This document shows positions 17,019-25,661 of a DNA stretch of 64,000 nucleotides, in pieces. Positions within the stretch are counted from its first letter, which is position 1, and each line of letters starts with the position of its first letter. Origin of the DNA: CAVQOB01 sp963714325. GTDB taxonomy: Bacteria > Pseudomonadota > Alphaproteobacteria > Rhizobiales > Hyphomicrobiaceae. A program made the translations under genes and the position numbers. The notes under the pieces are model-generated. The model was not told where the DNA came from. It made no database searches and was given only the letters and a program-made list of their open reading frames with translations. The stretch covers positions 1 to 64,000 of the forward strand of contig CAVQOB010000034.1 of NCBI GenBank assembly GCA_963714325.1, written 5' to 3'.

Positions 17019-18038
17019 TCAGGCGGCCTTCTCGAGGGCCAAACTCCACTTGCCGGTGCTGGCGAGGCCGTTCATTTTGGCACGATGGCTGAACGCCTTC
17101 TGACCGGCGACAAGGTTCTCATGCTTGCCGCTCCAGGCCTTGAGGGCTGCCGCCTGTAAAGCGCGGCCGTAGGAGAACGAGAGTTTCCAGGGCAGCTTGC
17201 CGTGTGCATTCATGAAGTGGAGATGGGCCGTCGCGTCCTCGTCGGACTGGCCGCCCGACAGGAATGCAATGCCAGGCACGGCGGTCGGCACGGTGCGCTT
17301 AAGGATGCGGACAGTCTTCTCGGCGACTTCTTCGCGGCCTGCTTGCTTCGGGCACTTCTTGCCTGAGATGACCATGTTCGGTTTGAGAATCGTCTTTTCA
17401 AGCGGCACGTTGGCGTAATAGAGCTGCTGATACACTTCCTTCAGCATCCATTCCGTCACTTCGGCGCAGCGGTCGATGTCGTGCGCGCCGTCCATGAGGA
17501 TTTCGGGCTCGACGATCGGTACGATGCCGCCTTCGACGCAGAGCGCGGCATAGCGTGCGAGAGCCTGGGCGTTGGCGTTGATGCAGCCGTAGGTCGGGAT
17601 GCCGGAACCGATATCGATGACGGCGCGCCATTTGGCGAACTTGGCGCCGAGAGCTGCATAATCCTTCAAGCGATCACGCAGGCCGTCGAGGCCCTCGGTG
17701 ACGAGTTCGCCGGGTGCAAAGGGGAGTGCCTTAGTTCCGCCGTCGACTTTTATGCCGGGCAGTGCGCCAGCTGCCTCGATGATCTTGGTCATCGCGGTTC
17801 CGTCTTTGGCTTTCTGGCGGATGGTTTCGTCATAGAGAATGACGCCGGAGACGCAGTGTTTCATGGCGTCGGTCGAGCGGAACAGCATTTCGCGGTAATC
17901 ACGGCGATTTGTTTCGGTGTTCTCGACGTTGATCGAGTCAAACCGCTTTTTGATAGTACCGGAGCTTTCGTCAGCGGCAAGAATTCCCTTGCCGGGCGCG
18001 ACCATTGCTTCCGCGACCTGTTCCAATGTCATGGCCAT
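17019..18038 (-). CDS. Class I fructose-bisphosphate aldolase
   Basis: Glycolytic/gluconeogenic enzyme that reversibly cleaves fructose-1,6-bisphosphate using a Schiff-base lysine and no metal. The 339-residue length is normal. Visible landmarks are GILAADESSGTIKKRF (residues 18-33), FRSTDAMKHCVSGVILYDETI, the active-site KWRAVIDIG, the Schiff-base lysine in EKTILKPNMVI (about residue 220), and FLSGGQSDEDAT. It resembles the eukaryote-like class I enzymes found in some alphaproteobacteria. It is monocistronic, with a strong terminator behind it and a 130-base upstream gap before the pilin-like gene. Confidence 0.95.
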   Translation of the reverse strand: MAMTLEQVAEAMVAPGKGILAADESSGTIKKRFDSINVENTETNRRDYREMLFRSTDAMKHCVSGVILYDETIRQKAKDGTAMTKIIEAAGALPGIKVDGGTKALPFAPGELVTEGLDGLRDRLKDYAALGAKFAKWRAVIDIGSGIPTYGCINANAQALARYAALCVEGGIVPIVEPEILMDGAHDIDRCAEVTEWMLKEVYQQLYYANVPLEKTILKPNMVISGKKCPKQAGREEVAEKTVRILKRTVPTAVPGIAFLSGGQSDEDATAHLHFMNAHGKLPWKLSFSYGRALQAAALKAWSGKHENLVAGQKAFSHRAKMNGLASTGKWSLALEKAA

Positions 18039-18168
18039 AGGTGTGTCTCCACGTCAAATGTAGGGCGAACGCCAAATCGGATGTGATCCGTTTAGCGCGT
18101 CGGCCAACGGTTATGCAAGCCCGAGGCCAGCCCGAGTTCAGAAGGCGTGGAGAATAGTCAAGGACGGC

Positions 18169-18420
18169 TTAGCGGATGCGGCATTCCGGCCGGTTGCGCT
18201 CGTCGGAGATGCGGCAGGGGTTGCCAGGGCGGACGGTGACGGCCGGCTCGGCGACGCCAAAGGCATTGCCGACGGACTGATCGAAGGCGGTGACGACGCG
18301 GGTGCCGACGGTTTTGGCGGCAATCATCAGGATAACCACCGAGACCAGCGCCATGCCGGCGGTTTCAATGCTGGTCGCGCCGCCAGCGTCGCACAGCAAA
18401 CGTCGCAGGTTGGCTCGCAT
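18169..18420 (-). CDS. Flp/Fap-type pilin-like small protein
   Basis: An 83-residue protein beginning with a short basic leader and CDAGGATSIETAGMALVSVVILMIAAKTVGTRVVTAFDQSVGNAF. A Glu five to six residues into a hydrophobic helix, after a Gly-Ala pair, is the hallmark of Flp-type pilins and TadE-like pseudopilins processed by a TadV/FppA peptidase. After the helix there is a short tail with two cysteines (NPCRIS and RPECRI). No tad assembly gene is nearby, so either it uses a Tad system elsewhere or it is an orphan. Family assignment rests on the N-terminal pattern only. Confidence 0.6.
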   Translation of the reverse strand: MRANLRRLLCDAGGATSIETAGMALVSVVILMIAAKTVGTRVVTAFDQSVGNAFGVAEPAVTVRPGNPCRISDERNRPECRIR

Positions 18421-18590
18421 CCGTATCCCTCACCGTGTCACGTCGCGGGCGCTCGGCAGCGCAAGAAGATTGATCCGACCGGGTTAGCGGTCCAGGCGTC
18501 GATAGCCGATCCGCGTACGGCCATCTTTAACCGGCTTGGTTAGTTTTGAGTTAACGCGGCGCGCTGGATCGGGCGTTGGCGGTGCTGCGA

Positions 18591-20249
18591 TCAGACTTTG
18601 CCGTCGACGACGACCTCGATCAGGTTCGGCTGGCCGCTGGCAATGGCCTTGGCGAGGACGGCCGGCAGTGCCGCCGCATCCGTTACACGCGAAGCGGCAA
18701 GGCCAAGTGACATTGCAAGGCCAGCGAAGTCGACGGCTGGATCGGCGAAATCCATGCCGACGAAGCGCTCGCTCTGATGGAAGGCCTTGAGGCGCTGCTT
18801 GATGATGCGATAGCCGCCGTTGTTGGCGATGACGACGGTCAGCGGCAGCTTGTGATGCGCCGCGGTCCACAGCGATTGGATCGAGTACATCGCCGAGCCA
18901 TCGCCGCTGTAGCAGACGACCGGGCGATCCATGTTGGCGAGACTGACGCCGATGGATGCTGGCAGCGCCCAGCCAATGCCACCGGAGGCGAGGGCATGGA
19001 AGCCATAACGTTCGCGATGGGCGCGCAGGGCTGCAACGTGGCGGCCGGAGGTGAGGCTTTCATCGACCAGGATCGCGCGGGCGTCGGCGGCCTTGATGAC
19101 TTGCAGGGTCAGCCAGTCCGGGTTGATGGCGCCGGGATGCGGAGCGGATTCGATATCCGCCACCAGTCGCGCGCGGCGGGCACTCCAATTCTTCTCAGCC
19201 AGCGCCGCGAGGCCCGCCTCGGCGCGCCGCTTGAGCGCTGGCCCGCCGATGGATTGCAGCGCTGGGATAAGCGCCCGCAGTGTCTCGGCGACGTCGGCCT
19301 TGATGGCTATTTCGACCGGCCAGTTCTTGGCGATGTCGTGATCGACGAGGCCAATCTGAACCTGGGCCATGCCGTTCGGCCGCGCTTCGATCTCGCTGTA
19401 GACCGACATGCGCAGGGGATCGGAGCCCAGCACGATCATCAGGTCGAAGGGCGCGAGCATGTCGCGGGTGATGGACTGCACGCGCGAGAGCACGCCCATG
19501 TAGGCGGGGCGCTCGGACAGGAAATGCGCGCCATAGGCGATCGACTGGCCGAAGGCGGGACAACCGAGGGTCTCGGAGAGCGTTGCGGCGAGTTCCAAGG
19601 CGTCGGATTTGACGATTTCGTCGCCGGTGATGATGACCGGACGGGCAGCCTTCAAGATGCGTTCGGCGAGAGCGGCAATGGCGCTGTCAGAGGGGCGGAC
19701 GCGCGTGTCGATGCGGGTTGATGATGCCAGATCGATGCCGGCTTCAGCGTTGAGAATGTCGCCGGGCAGCGAGATGAAGACCGGCCCGGTTGGCGGCGTC
19801 ATGGCGATCTTGGCGGCGCGGCGGACGATGCGTGGCAGATCCTCAAGGCGGGTGACTTCGACCGCCCATTTGACCAGTGGGGCGGCCATCGGCACGAGGC
19901 TGTCATAGAGTAGCGGCTCCATCAGACCGTGACCCTGCTCCTGCTGGCCGGCGGTCAGGATCAGCGGTGTACCGGTGAACTTGGCGTTGTAAAGCGAGCC
20001 CATGGCGTTGCCGAGACCCGGCGCAACATGGACGTTGGCGGCGACGAGCTGCCCGGAGGCGCGTGAGAAGCCGTCGGCCATGGCGACAACCAGACTCTCC
20101 TGCATGGCCATGACGTAGGTGAGGTCGGGATGCTCGGCGAGCGCATGCATGATCGGCAATTCGGTGGTGCCAGGATTGCCGAATAAATGCGTGACGCCTT
20201 CGCTTTTCAAGAGGGCAAGGAAGGCCGAGCGGCCGGTGATGCGGTTCAT
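18591..20249 (-). CDS. Thiamine-diphosphate enzyme, benzoylformate-decarboxylase-like
   Basis: ThDP-dependent 2-oxo acid decarboxylase family, about 552 residues. The N-terminal Pyr domain has FGNPGTTELP with the cofactor-activating Glu and HVAPGLGNAMGSLYNA, in which the His matches the active-site His70 of Pseudomonas benzoylformate decarboxylase. The C-terminal PP domain has the ThDP motif SGDGSAMYSIQSLW ending in NNGGYRI. The ATG at 20249 gives the conserved start. The next gene upstream, an alpha/beta hydrolase, is 104 bases away in the same direction. Acetolactate synthase and oxalyl-CoA decarboxylase are less likely because of the His-containing motif. The exact substrate is unknown. 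Confidence 0.85.
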   Translation of the reverse strand: MNRITGRSAFLALLKSEGVTHLFGNPGTTELPIMHALAEHPDLTYVMAMQESLVVAMADGFSRASGQLVAANVHVAPGLGNAMGSLYNAKFTGTPLILTAGQQEQGHGLMEPLLYDSLVPMAAPLVKWAVEVTRLEDLPRIVRRAAKIAMTPPTGPVFISLPGDILNAEAGIDLASSTRIDTRVRPSDSAIAALAERILKAARPVIITGDEIVKSDALELAATLSETLGCPAFGQSIAYGAHFLSERPAYMGVLSRVQSITRDMLAPFDLMIVLGSDPLRMSVYSEIEARPNGMAQVQIGLVDHDIAKNWPVEIAIKADVAETLRALIPALQSIGGPALKRRAEAGLAALAEKNWSARRARLVADIESAPHPGAINPDWLTLQVIKAADARAILVDESLTSGRHVAALRAHRERYGFHALASGGIGWALPASIGVSLANMDRPVVCYSGDGSAMYSIQSLWTAAHHKLPLTVVIANNGGYRIIKQRLKAFHQSERFVGMDFADPAVDFAGLAMSLGLAASRVTDAAALPAVLAKAIASGQPNLIEVVVDGKV

Positions 20250-20353
20250 GCGGGAGCTCTCAAGTGAGACATCTGCGACGGTTGGTTGGGCGGCATGTTG
20301 CTGCGACTGGTGGTGCCAAGGCAACAGCTGGAACCGCACGGCAACCTTGCACA

Positions 20354-21124
20354 TCAAGAGTGGTCCAACACGCCTGCGGCAAAACTCGCGATCGCATCGA
20401 TCACCGCTTCCTCCCGGTCACGATGGGGAGAATGGCCGCATCGATCGAGGACGAGGCGTTGGACCGGACCGGGTGCCCGATTGGTGATGGCGTCGATCTG
20501 AGCGAGGGTGCCGTACTGGTCGTCGGTGCCTTGAATGACCAGCGTCGGACTGGCGAGGATGGCAACTTCGGCGCCAAGCGACCAGGACGCGAATTTCGGC
20601 GACAGCCAAATTTTGGACCAACCGAGGAAGGCGTCGTCGACGTGGGCGTGATGCTTGCCGAGGCGCGCTTTCAAGTCGGTGGTTGCAAAGGCTGCCGCCA
20701 CCCGCGCGATGCTGGCAACGGTGACGGATTCGACGAATACGTGCGGCGCCATCAGCACGGCCGCAGCTATTGGCCGGTTGGCGGATGCCGCGTGAATGAG
20801 CGCGATCGATGCGCCATCGGAGTGGCCAACCAAGATCGGCTTTTCTATCCCCAGGGTGTCGAGCAAGGTCGGCAGAACGAACAGTGCTTCGTCGTGCATG
20901 AAGTCGGTTGTGCGAGGCACAGCGAGAGCTGCAGACTGGCCATAGCCGCGTCTGGAATAGACCAGTGCGCGCATCTTCAATCGGCGCGCCAGCTTGTCGG
21001 GAAAATCCCGCCAGAGCGAGACGCAGCCGAGCCCTTCGTGCAGGAAGACCAACCAGGGGCGGTGGGCGTCGCCTGGGATAGTGCGATACTCCAGCGAAAC
21101 GCCTTGGACGTCGATATGCGGCAT
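20354..21124 (-). CDS. Alpha/beta hydrolase
   Basis: About 256 residues from the ATG at 21124 (MPHIDVQGVSLEYRT); a longer in-frame start at 21154 is possible. The oxyanion segment is FLHEGLG, the nucleophile elbow is GHSDGA (about residue 95), the acidic residue lies in QGTDDQYG (about 215), and the catalytic His in DRCGHSPHRD (about 240). This is a complete catalytic triad. Such enzymes hydrolyse esters, lactones or C-C bonds (meta-cleavage products). Its position directly upstream of the benzoylformate-decarboxylase-like gene suggests a shared catabolic route, which is inference. Confidence 0.88.
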   Translation of the reverse strand: MPHIDVQGVSLEYRTIPGDAHRPWLVFLHEGLGCVSLWRDFPDKLARRLKMRALVYSRRGYGQSAALAVPRTTDFMHDEALFVLPTLLDTLGIEKPILVGHSDGASIALIHAASANRPIAAAVLMAPHVFVESVTVASIARVAAAFATTDLKARLGKHHAHVDDAFLGWSKIWLSPKFASWSLGAEVAILASPTLVIQGTDDQYGTLAQIDAITNRAPGPVQRLVLDRCGHSPHRDREEAVIDAIASFAAGVLDHS

Positions 21125-21369
21125 TGTCCGGGTCCGGATGAGACTGCAAGTCATTGATGGTGAGGCAAAAAGCGATTGATTTTAGCCTACCGACAGGATG
21201 TTGCGATAGCCTCGATACGGGTCCCGATATGCGGTGACTATTCTGGCCTTGAGGCATGGGATAACGTCAATGTTCGATTTGACGGAATAATTGAGCTGGT
21301 GACATGCAGACATCACAAGCGCCACATAGAACACAACCGTTCGACAAGAACAGCATGAGAGGAAACATG

Positions 21370-22704
21370 ATGACGAATTGGCAGAACAAGAAGTCACGCG
21401 CGACACTCGCGACACTCGCGACACTCGCGCTGCTCGGTTTGACGACCGGCGCCAGCGCGCAGACCGAAATCCAGTGGTGGCATGCCATGACCGGCGCCAA
21501 CAACGACGTGATCGTGAAGCTGTCCGAGGAATTCAACGCGACGCAGAAGGACTACAAGGTGGTGCCGGCCTACAAGGGCAGCTACGCCGATACGATGAAC
21601 GCCGGCATCGCCGCGTTCCGTGCCGGCAATGCGCCACACATCATGCAGGTGTTCGAGGTCGGCACGGCGACGATGATGTCGGCTGGCGGCGCGATCAAGC
21701 CGGTGCAGGTGATGATGAAGGAGGCTGGCGAAAGTTTCGATGCCGGCAACTATCTGCCGACGATTACTGGCTATTACTCGACTTTGAAGGGCGAGATGCT
21801 CTCGTTCCCGTTCAACTCGTCGTCGGCGGTCATGTGGTACAACAAGGATGCGCTGGCCAAGATCGGGATGAACGCGCCGCCGAAAACCTGGCCGGAAGTG
21901 TTCGATGCCGCCAAGAAGCTGAAGGGCGCGGGGTTCGACAAGTGCGGGTTCTCGACCGCCTGGACGACGTGGCTCAATCTTGAGCAGTTGTCTTCGTGGC
22001 ATAACGTGCCTCTTGCCAGCAAGGCGAACGGTATGGATGGTTTCGACACCGAGCTGAAATTCAACTCAGCCTTCCACGTCAAGCATCTGCAAAATCTCGT
22101 CGATCTGCAAAAGGATAAGACTTTCGATTACTCCGGCCGCACCAATACGGGCGAGGGCCGGTTCACTTCGGGCGAATGCCCGATCTTCCTGACGTCGTCG
22201 GCGTTTTTCGGCAACGTGGCGGCGAATGCCAAGTTCGCCTGGGCGAATGCGCCGATGCCGTATTATCCCGATCAAGCTGGCGCGCCGCAAAACTCGATCA
22301 TTGGTGGGGCGTCGCTTTGGGTCATGGGTGGCAAAAAGGCGGAAGAATACAAGGGCGTCGCGAAGTTCTTTACTTTCCTGTCCGATACGGATCGGCAGGT
22401 CACGCTGCATACCGTGTCGGGTTATCTGCCGATCACCAAGGCCGCTTACGCCAAGGTAAAAAATAGCGGATTCTACAAGGATAAACCGCATCTCGAAACG
22501 CCGTTGCTGCAGCTGACCAACAAGGAGCCGACGGAGAACAGCCGTGGTCTCAGGCTTGGTAATATGGTGCAGATGCGCGACATGTGGTCGGAAGAGATCG
22601 AGGCAGCGCTGGCTGGCACCAAGACGGCGAAGCAGGCTCTGGATGATGCGGTGACGCGCGGCAATGCGGTGCTGCGTCAATTCGAGAAGACAGCGACGAA
22701 ATAA
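21370..22704 (+). CDS. ugpB: Glycerol-3-phosphate-type ABC transporter substrate-binding protein
   Basis: Periplasmic binding protein of about 444 residues in the UgpB branch of carbohydrate-binding proteins (sn-glycerol-3-phosphate and glycerophosphodiesters). It starts with a signal peptide ending TGASAQ and continues EIQWWHAMTGANNDVIVKLSEEFNA. UgpB-like stretches are AYKGSYADTMNAGIAAFRAGNAPHI, SFPFNSSSAVMWYNKDAL and the closing GNAVLRQFEKT. The start at 21370 is chosen since AGAGGA lies six bases upstream; 21367 is possible. The signal peptide contains a nine-base DNA repeat in three copies. No ugpA, ugpE or ugpC gene is adjacent, so the permease must be encoded elsewhere or the gene is an orphan. 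Confidence 0.9.
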   Translation: MTNWQNKKSRATLATLATLALLGLTTGASAQTEIQWWHAMTGANNDVIVKLSEEFNATQKDYKVVPAYKGSYADTMNAGIAAFRAGNAPHIMQVFEVGTATMMSAGGAIKPVQVMMKEAGESFDAGNYLPTITGYYSTLKGEMLSFPFNSSSAVMWYNKDALAKIGMNAPPKTWPEVFDAAKKLKGAGFDKCGFSTAWTTWLNLEQLSSWHNVPLASKANGMDGFDTELKFNSAFHVKHLQNLVDLQKDKTFDYSGRTNTGEGRFTSGECPIFLTSSAFFGNVAANAKFAWANAPMPYYPDQAGAPQNSIIGGASLWVMGGKKAEEYKGVAKFFTFLSDTDRQVTLHTVSGYLPITKAAYAKVKNSGFYKDKPHLETPLLQLTNKEPTENSRGLRLGNMVQMRDMWSEEIEAALAGTKTAKQALDDAVTRGNAVLRQFEKTATK

Positions 22705-22733
22705 CGGGTTCGATCGTGCAATGGACGACCATG

Positions 22734-22764
22734 GACCGGGTTCACAGTAGTCCGGTCTTTTTTT
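22734..22764 (+). terminator. Rho-independent terminator after ugpB
   Basis: GACCGG (22734-22739) pairs with CCGGTC (22752-22757) across a 12-base loop and is followed by seven T (22758-22764). It begins 30 bases after the ugpB stop and separates it from the convergent small gene. Confidence 0.8.
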
Positions 22765-22767
22765 GTT

Positions 22768-23178
22768 TCAGAGCGATTTGTGTAGTTCCTGGCGGTGGGC
22801 GTCGATCGCCTTGTTGACGCATTCCGCGTCGTCGGTGCCGGGCTTGCAGGCCGATAATGTCTTGTAGAGTCGGAGTTGGGCATTGAATGACGCCTCGTGG
22901 CAGCGCTTGTCGTTCTTGCAGCCCTCGCGGGTTTGCAGGAATTTCCAGTGATCGTTGATGATGGCGTCGCGGGTCTCGCCAGTGAACATGTTGGCGATGG
23001 TGGCGTAACCCGATGTCTCGTCCTTATTGAGCTTGCGAAGGTCGCGGTTGCCACAGACAGTGCGCTTGGCGGGGCTCTGGATGGACGGTACAGAACAGCT
23101 ATAGGCATGCGATGGTGTGGGCATCGCTAAGGCCACAAGTATTCCGAACGCTAAGACTGTGGTTTTCATCATGGGCAT
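22768..23178 (-). CDS. Periplasmic LprI/DUF1311-like protein
   Basis: A 136-residue secreted protein. The signal peptide ends near PSHAYS, followed by a Cys-rich domain (YSCSVPSIQSPAKRTVCGN, EGCKNDKRCH, LSACKPGTDDAECVN). The pattern of paired cysteines and a leading C-X-n-TVC-X-n-L resembles the LprI/DUF1311 N-terminal family, some members of which inhibit lysozyme. Two start codons, 23178 and 23172, are equally possible. Convergent with ugpB and separated by its terminator. The assignment is by pattern and may be wrong in detail. Confidence 0.6.
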   Translation of the reverse strand: MPMMKTTVLAFGILVALAMPTPSHAYSCSVPSIQSPAKRTVCGNRDLRKLNKDETSGYATIANMFTGETRDAIINDHWKFLQTREGCKNDKRCHEASFNAQLRLYKTLSACKPGTDDAECVNKAIDAHRQELHKSL

Positions 23179-23186
23179 GGTGGTGT

Positions 23187-24762
23187 CTCATTGCGATGAG
23201 CAAAGCTGTATCTCGGCCCATGGTGGCTGGAGCGGCTGGTTAGATTTGATGCCAAGTGTTCTGTTGCTAACGCTTGGTACTTTCGTTCGTATTTATTCCG
23301 TTATGGTCGACGAAAGCGGCGACCCGCGACGAATTTTTACAATTGATCATTTCCTGCGAATCAAACGTTGCCGCAACGCAGTTGAATGCGCTGATGCATT
23401 CGTATTTGCTGACCCTTGTCGTGGGTGGCCGCCTTCGTGGCCATGACGTTTTTCTTAACTTCTGATCGCTGGCATTAATCGGCAGCGACAGAAGTCTCTG
23501 ATGTCCCAAGTCAAGCACTCTGCTCGTGATTTGTCGACGCCGCACTTTGGAGCGCGATGGGATTCTTTTTGGTGGATAGACCAGAAGTGGCATCGCGGCG
23601 CGAAGACGTCGGTGATCAAGCTCTGATGCGCGGGTTGGATACCGCATGTCTGCTTGTTCGTCCGGCGCGATCTCGGTCTAGATGCGTGCGCCGATCCACA
23701 GGATCAGCCAGGTAGCGTTTGCTTGGGTTCCCCTGCCGTGGCCTCGTCCGCACCGCTGCACGAGTGCTGGTTGTCCGGTCGGATCGCCTGTTGTGCTCGC
23801 GTTCCGTTTGCACAGAGTACGATGCTGTTTTTGCCGAGAGCTCGTGTCGCGTGTGCCGTTTTCGTGGTGATCTCACGATTGATCGCTCAGATGAAGGCTG
23901 CTCGGAGTGCATCAAGCCGCGGTAAGTCGTCAACAGGCGCGGGCTCTCGAAGCCATTGCGACAGCAGTCCTCCGTCAAGATTGTGGCAGCCGGGACGAGA
24001 TTGATGCAATGCACTGCCATGAGCGCCGGAACGATCGATGCCAGCGACCAATCGACACGTTCCCGGCGGGATCGCCTGCTCAAGGTGTCTGATACGTTCG
24101 CGGGCCTGTCGCTCCGCCTGCAGCAACGCTTCGTGTGCACACTGTTGCTCGCGATGATCTCGGTGCAGATTGGAAAGCCATGACCGATGCCGCCCCTCCC
24201 CCCCACACACGTCTTGATGCCCGAGCCATACCGGCCAGAAGACGCTTCGACTCGCATCATTCGATTGCGGCCGGCATGCTCCTTTTCTTGCCCGCGGCCG
24301 CCCCACCAATCCCATGCGCGCATAGCGGCCCTTCGCGTTCGGGGAACACGGGTCGATCGCTTCGTTGGCGGGTCTTATTCGGAAGTGCCTGTTGAGCACT
24401 GCGGACGTCGCGGATCGCAAATCCGGCGAAAATAAGCAACCGAAGGTTGGGTCAGGCTTGGGATACCCTCCAAATCGCTCTAGGATGGCCCAGGACGCGC
24501 GTTTACCAACCGGTCAGGGGTACCCCTAGCCAAGCCCATCGTTAACGCGTGTACGACGCTCCTAGGGGCCCTGGCGCGCGTTTCGCCATTTCGGCGAAAA
24601 TTGACTTTTTGCTTTTGGCCGGTAGGCCTGCGGCCATCCCAGATGACCCGTGTGCGAAAGTTCGAACTCGCCCTCCATGTGTCAGGCTGTGACCGGCCTA
24701 ACGGGGCAACCCTCGAGCGCACATCAGGGGTGGGTCGCCTCTCGCGAGGCAGGATGTTCGGT
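23187..24762. other. Long gene-poor region with hairpins and open frames of doubtful status
   Basis: About 1.6 kb without a convincing gene. Minus-strand open frames at 23616-24323 (235 codons) and 23887-24420 (177 codons) overlap each other. The second has a stretch EALLQAERQARERIRHLEQAI that could be a helix, but neither shows a known domain or a good start. Palindromes are present near the right end: AGGGGTACCCCT at 24516-24527 and a hairpin TTTCGCC (24581-24587) / GGCGAAA (24593-24599) followed by a T-rich stretch. It may be decayed coding DNA or hold an RNA gene; I cannot decide. Confidence 0.4.
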
Positions 24763-25530
24763 CTAACGCCGGCCGAACGCTGGTATCGCGCCGCGCCGCG
24801 CGGCTGGCGCGGGCGCCGCATCGTCGGCCGATGCCAAAGTTCGCGAGGGCCGCTTGGCGTTGTTCAGAACGGCGGCGACGGCCGGCGCAGCGGTGTCGGC
24901 ACGCGCCATCTGACTTACCGGAAACATCCAGCGATAGATGCGGCGGACGGCAACGATCAGAATCAAGATCTGTAGGCCGATCGCCAGCATCGTGGTCCAG
25001 AATGAGCTGGCACCGCTGTTCTCTGTGCCCTCGTCGGCCAGCGCATCGGCGCCTGTCTCACTCTTGGAGCGCAGCGCTGCGCGCTCTCGTGCCGCCGCCA
25101 ATGCTTTGTGCTTGCGCTCGGTTGCCGCTGCCGCGTCCGCCTTGCGCTTATCCTCAAGCGTCTGTTGTTTGTCCGCCAAATGCTTCTCAAAGGCCGGCAT
25201 GTCGGTGAACCCGGCATGCCCGACCAGTTCATCCATCATCTCGGCGGGAAGATTGAGATATTCACGCGACGAGCCGACATAACCGACGAACGTACCATTC
25301 ATGGCGCCGCCACGAATGCGCCCGATGTCGATCGGCCGACCATCCGGCATCTGCAGTTCCGGCGAGCGCGGCAGGTCATAGACCTTCTCGACGGTCGCGC
25401 CGCCGCCCAAACTGCCACCACTCAAACGCAGGCGGCGTGCTTCGGCGGGCGCGGCTGCACAGAGCAACATTGCGAGCAGCAGCAGCGTCCATAGCGGGCG
25501 CGCGTTCAGGCTTTTCGCTGCAAACTGCAT
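24763..25530 (-). CDS. Uncharacterised secreted protein with C-terminal membrane anchor
   Basis: About 255 residues from the ATG at 25530. The N-terminus MQFAAKSLNARPLWTLLLLAMLLCAAAPAEA is a clear signal peptide. The mature part begins with a glycine-rich RLRLSGGSLGGG segment and a small globular region (residues 40-110). An Ala/Lys/Glu/Arg-rich predicted coiled coil (about 115-165) follows, then a single membrane helix FWTTMLAIGLQILILIVAV (about 185-203) and a cytoplasmic proline-alanine-rich tail. I do not recognise the family. It lies 131 bases downstream of the DUF2339 gene on the same strand and may be co-transcribed. Confidence 0.65.
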   Translation of the reverse strand: MQFAAKSLNARPLWTLLLLAMLLCAAAPAEARRLRLSGGSLGGGATVEKVYDLPRSPELQMPDGRPIDIGRIRGGAMNGTFVGYVGSSREYLNLPAEMMDELVGHAGFTDMPAFEKHLADKQQTLEDKRKADAAAATERKHKALAAARERAALRSKSETGADALADEGTENSGASSFWTTMLAIGLQILILIVAVRRIYRWMFPVSQMARADTAAPAVAAVLNNAKRPSRTLASADDAAPAPAARRGAIPAFGRR

Positions 25531-25661
25531 GATGCAACCCGCGACTGACCGATCAAGTGAAGGGTTCCACAGTAAGCGTGACCGGTAAATCAACCGGCCA
25601 TGTCAGGATTGATGATCGATGGCTGGATGTTTCGTTGTGAGACGTCTGCGTCGAAGCCCAT

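Noticed and set aside
18777..19721. 314-codon plus-strand ORF
   Set aside because: It is antisense to the ThDP enzyme and lacks any domain-like pattern.
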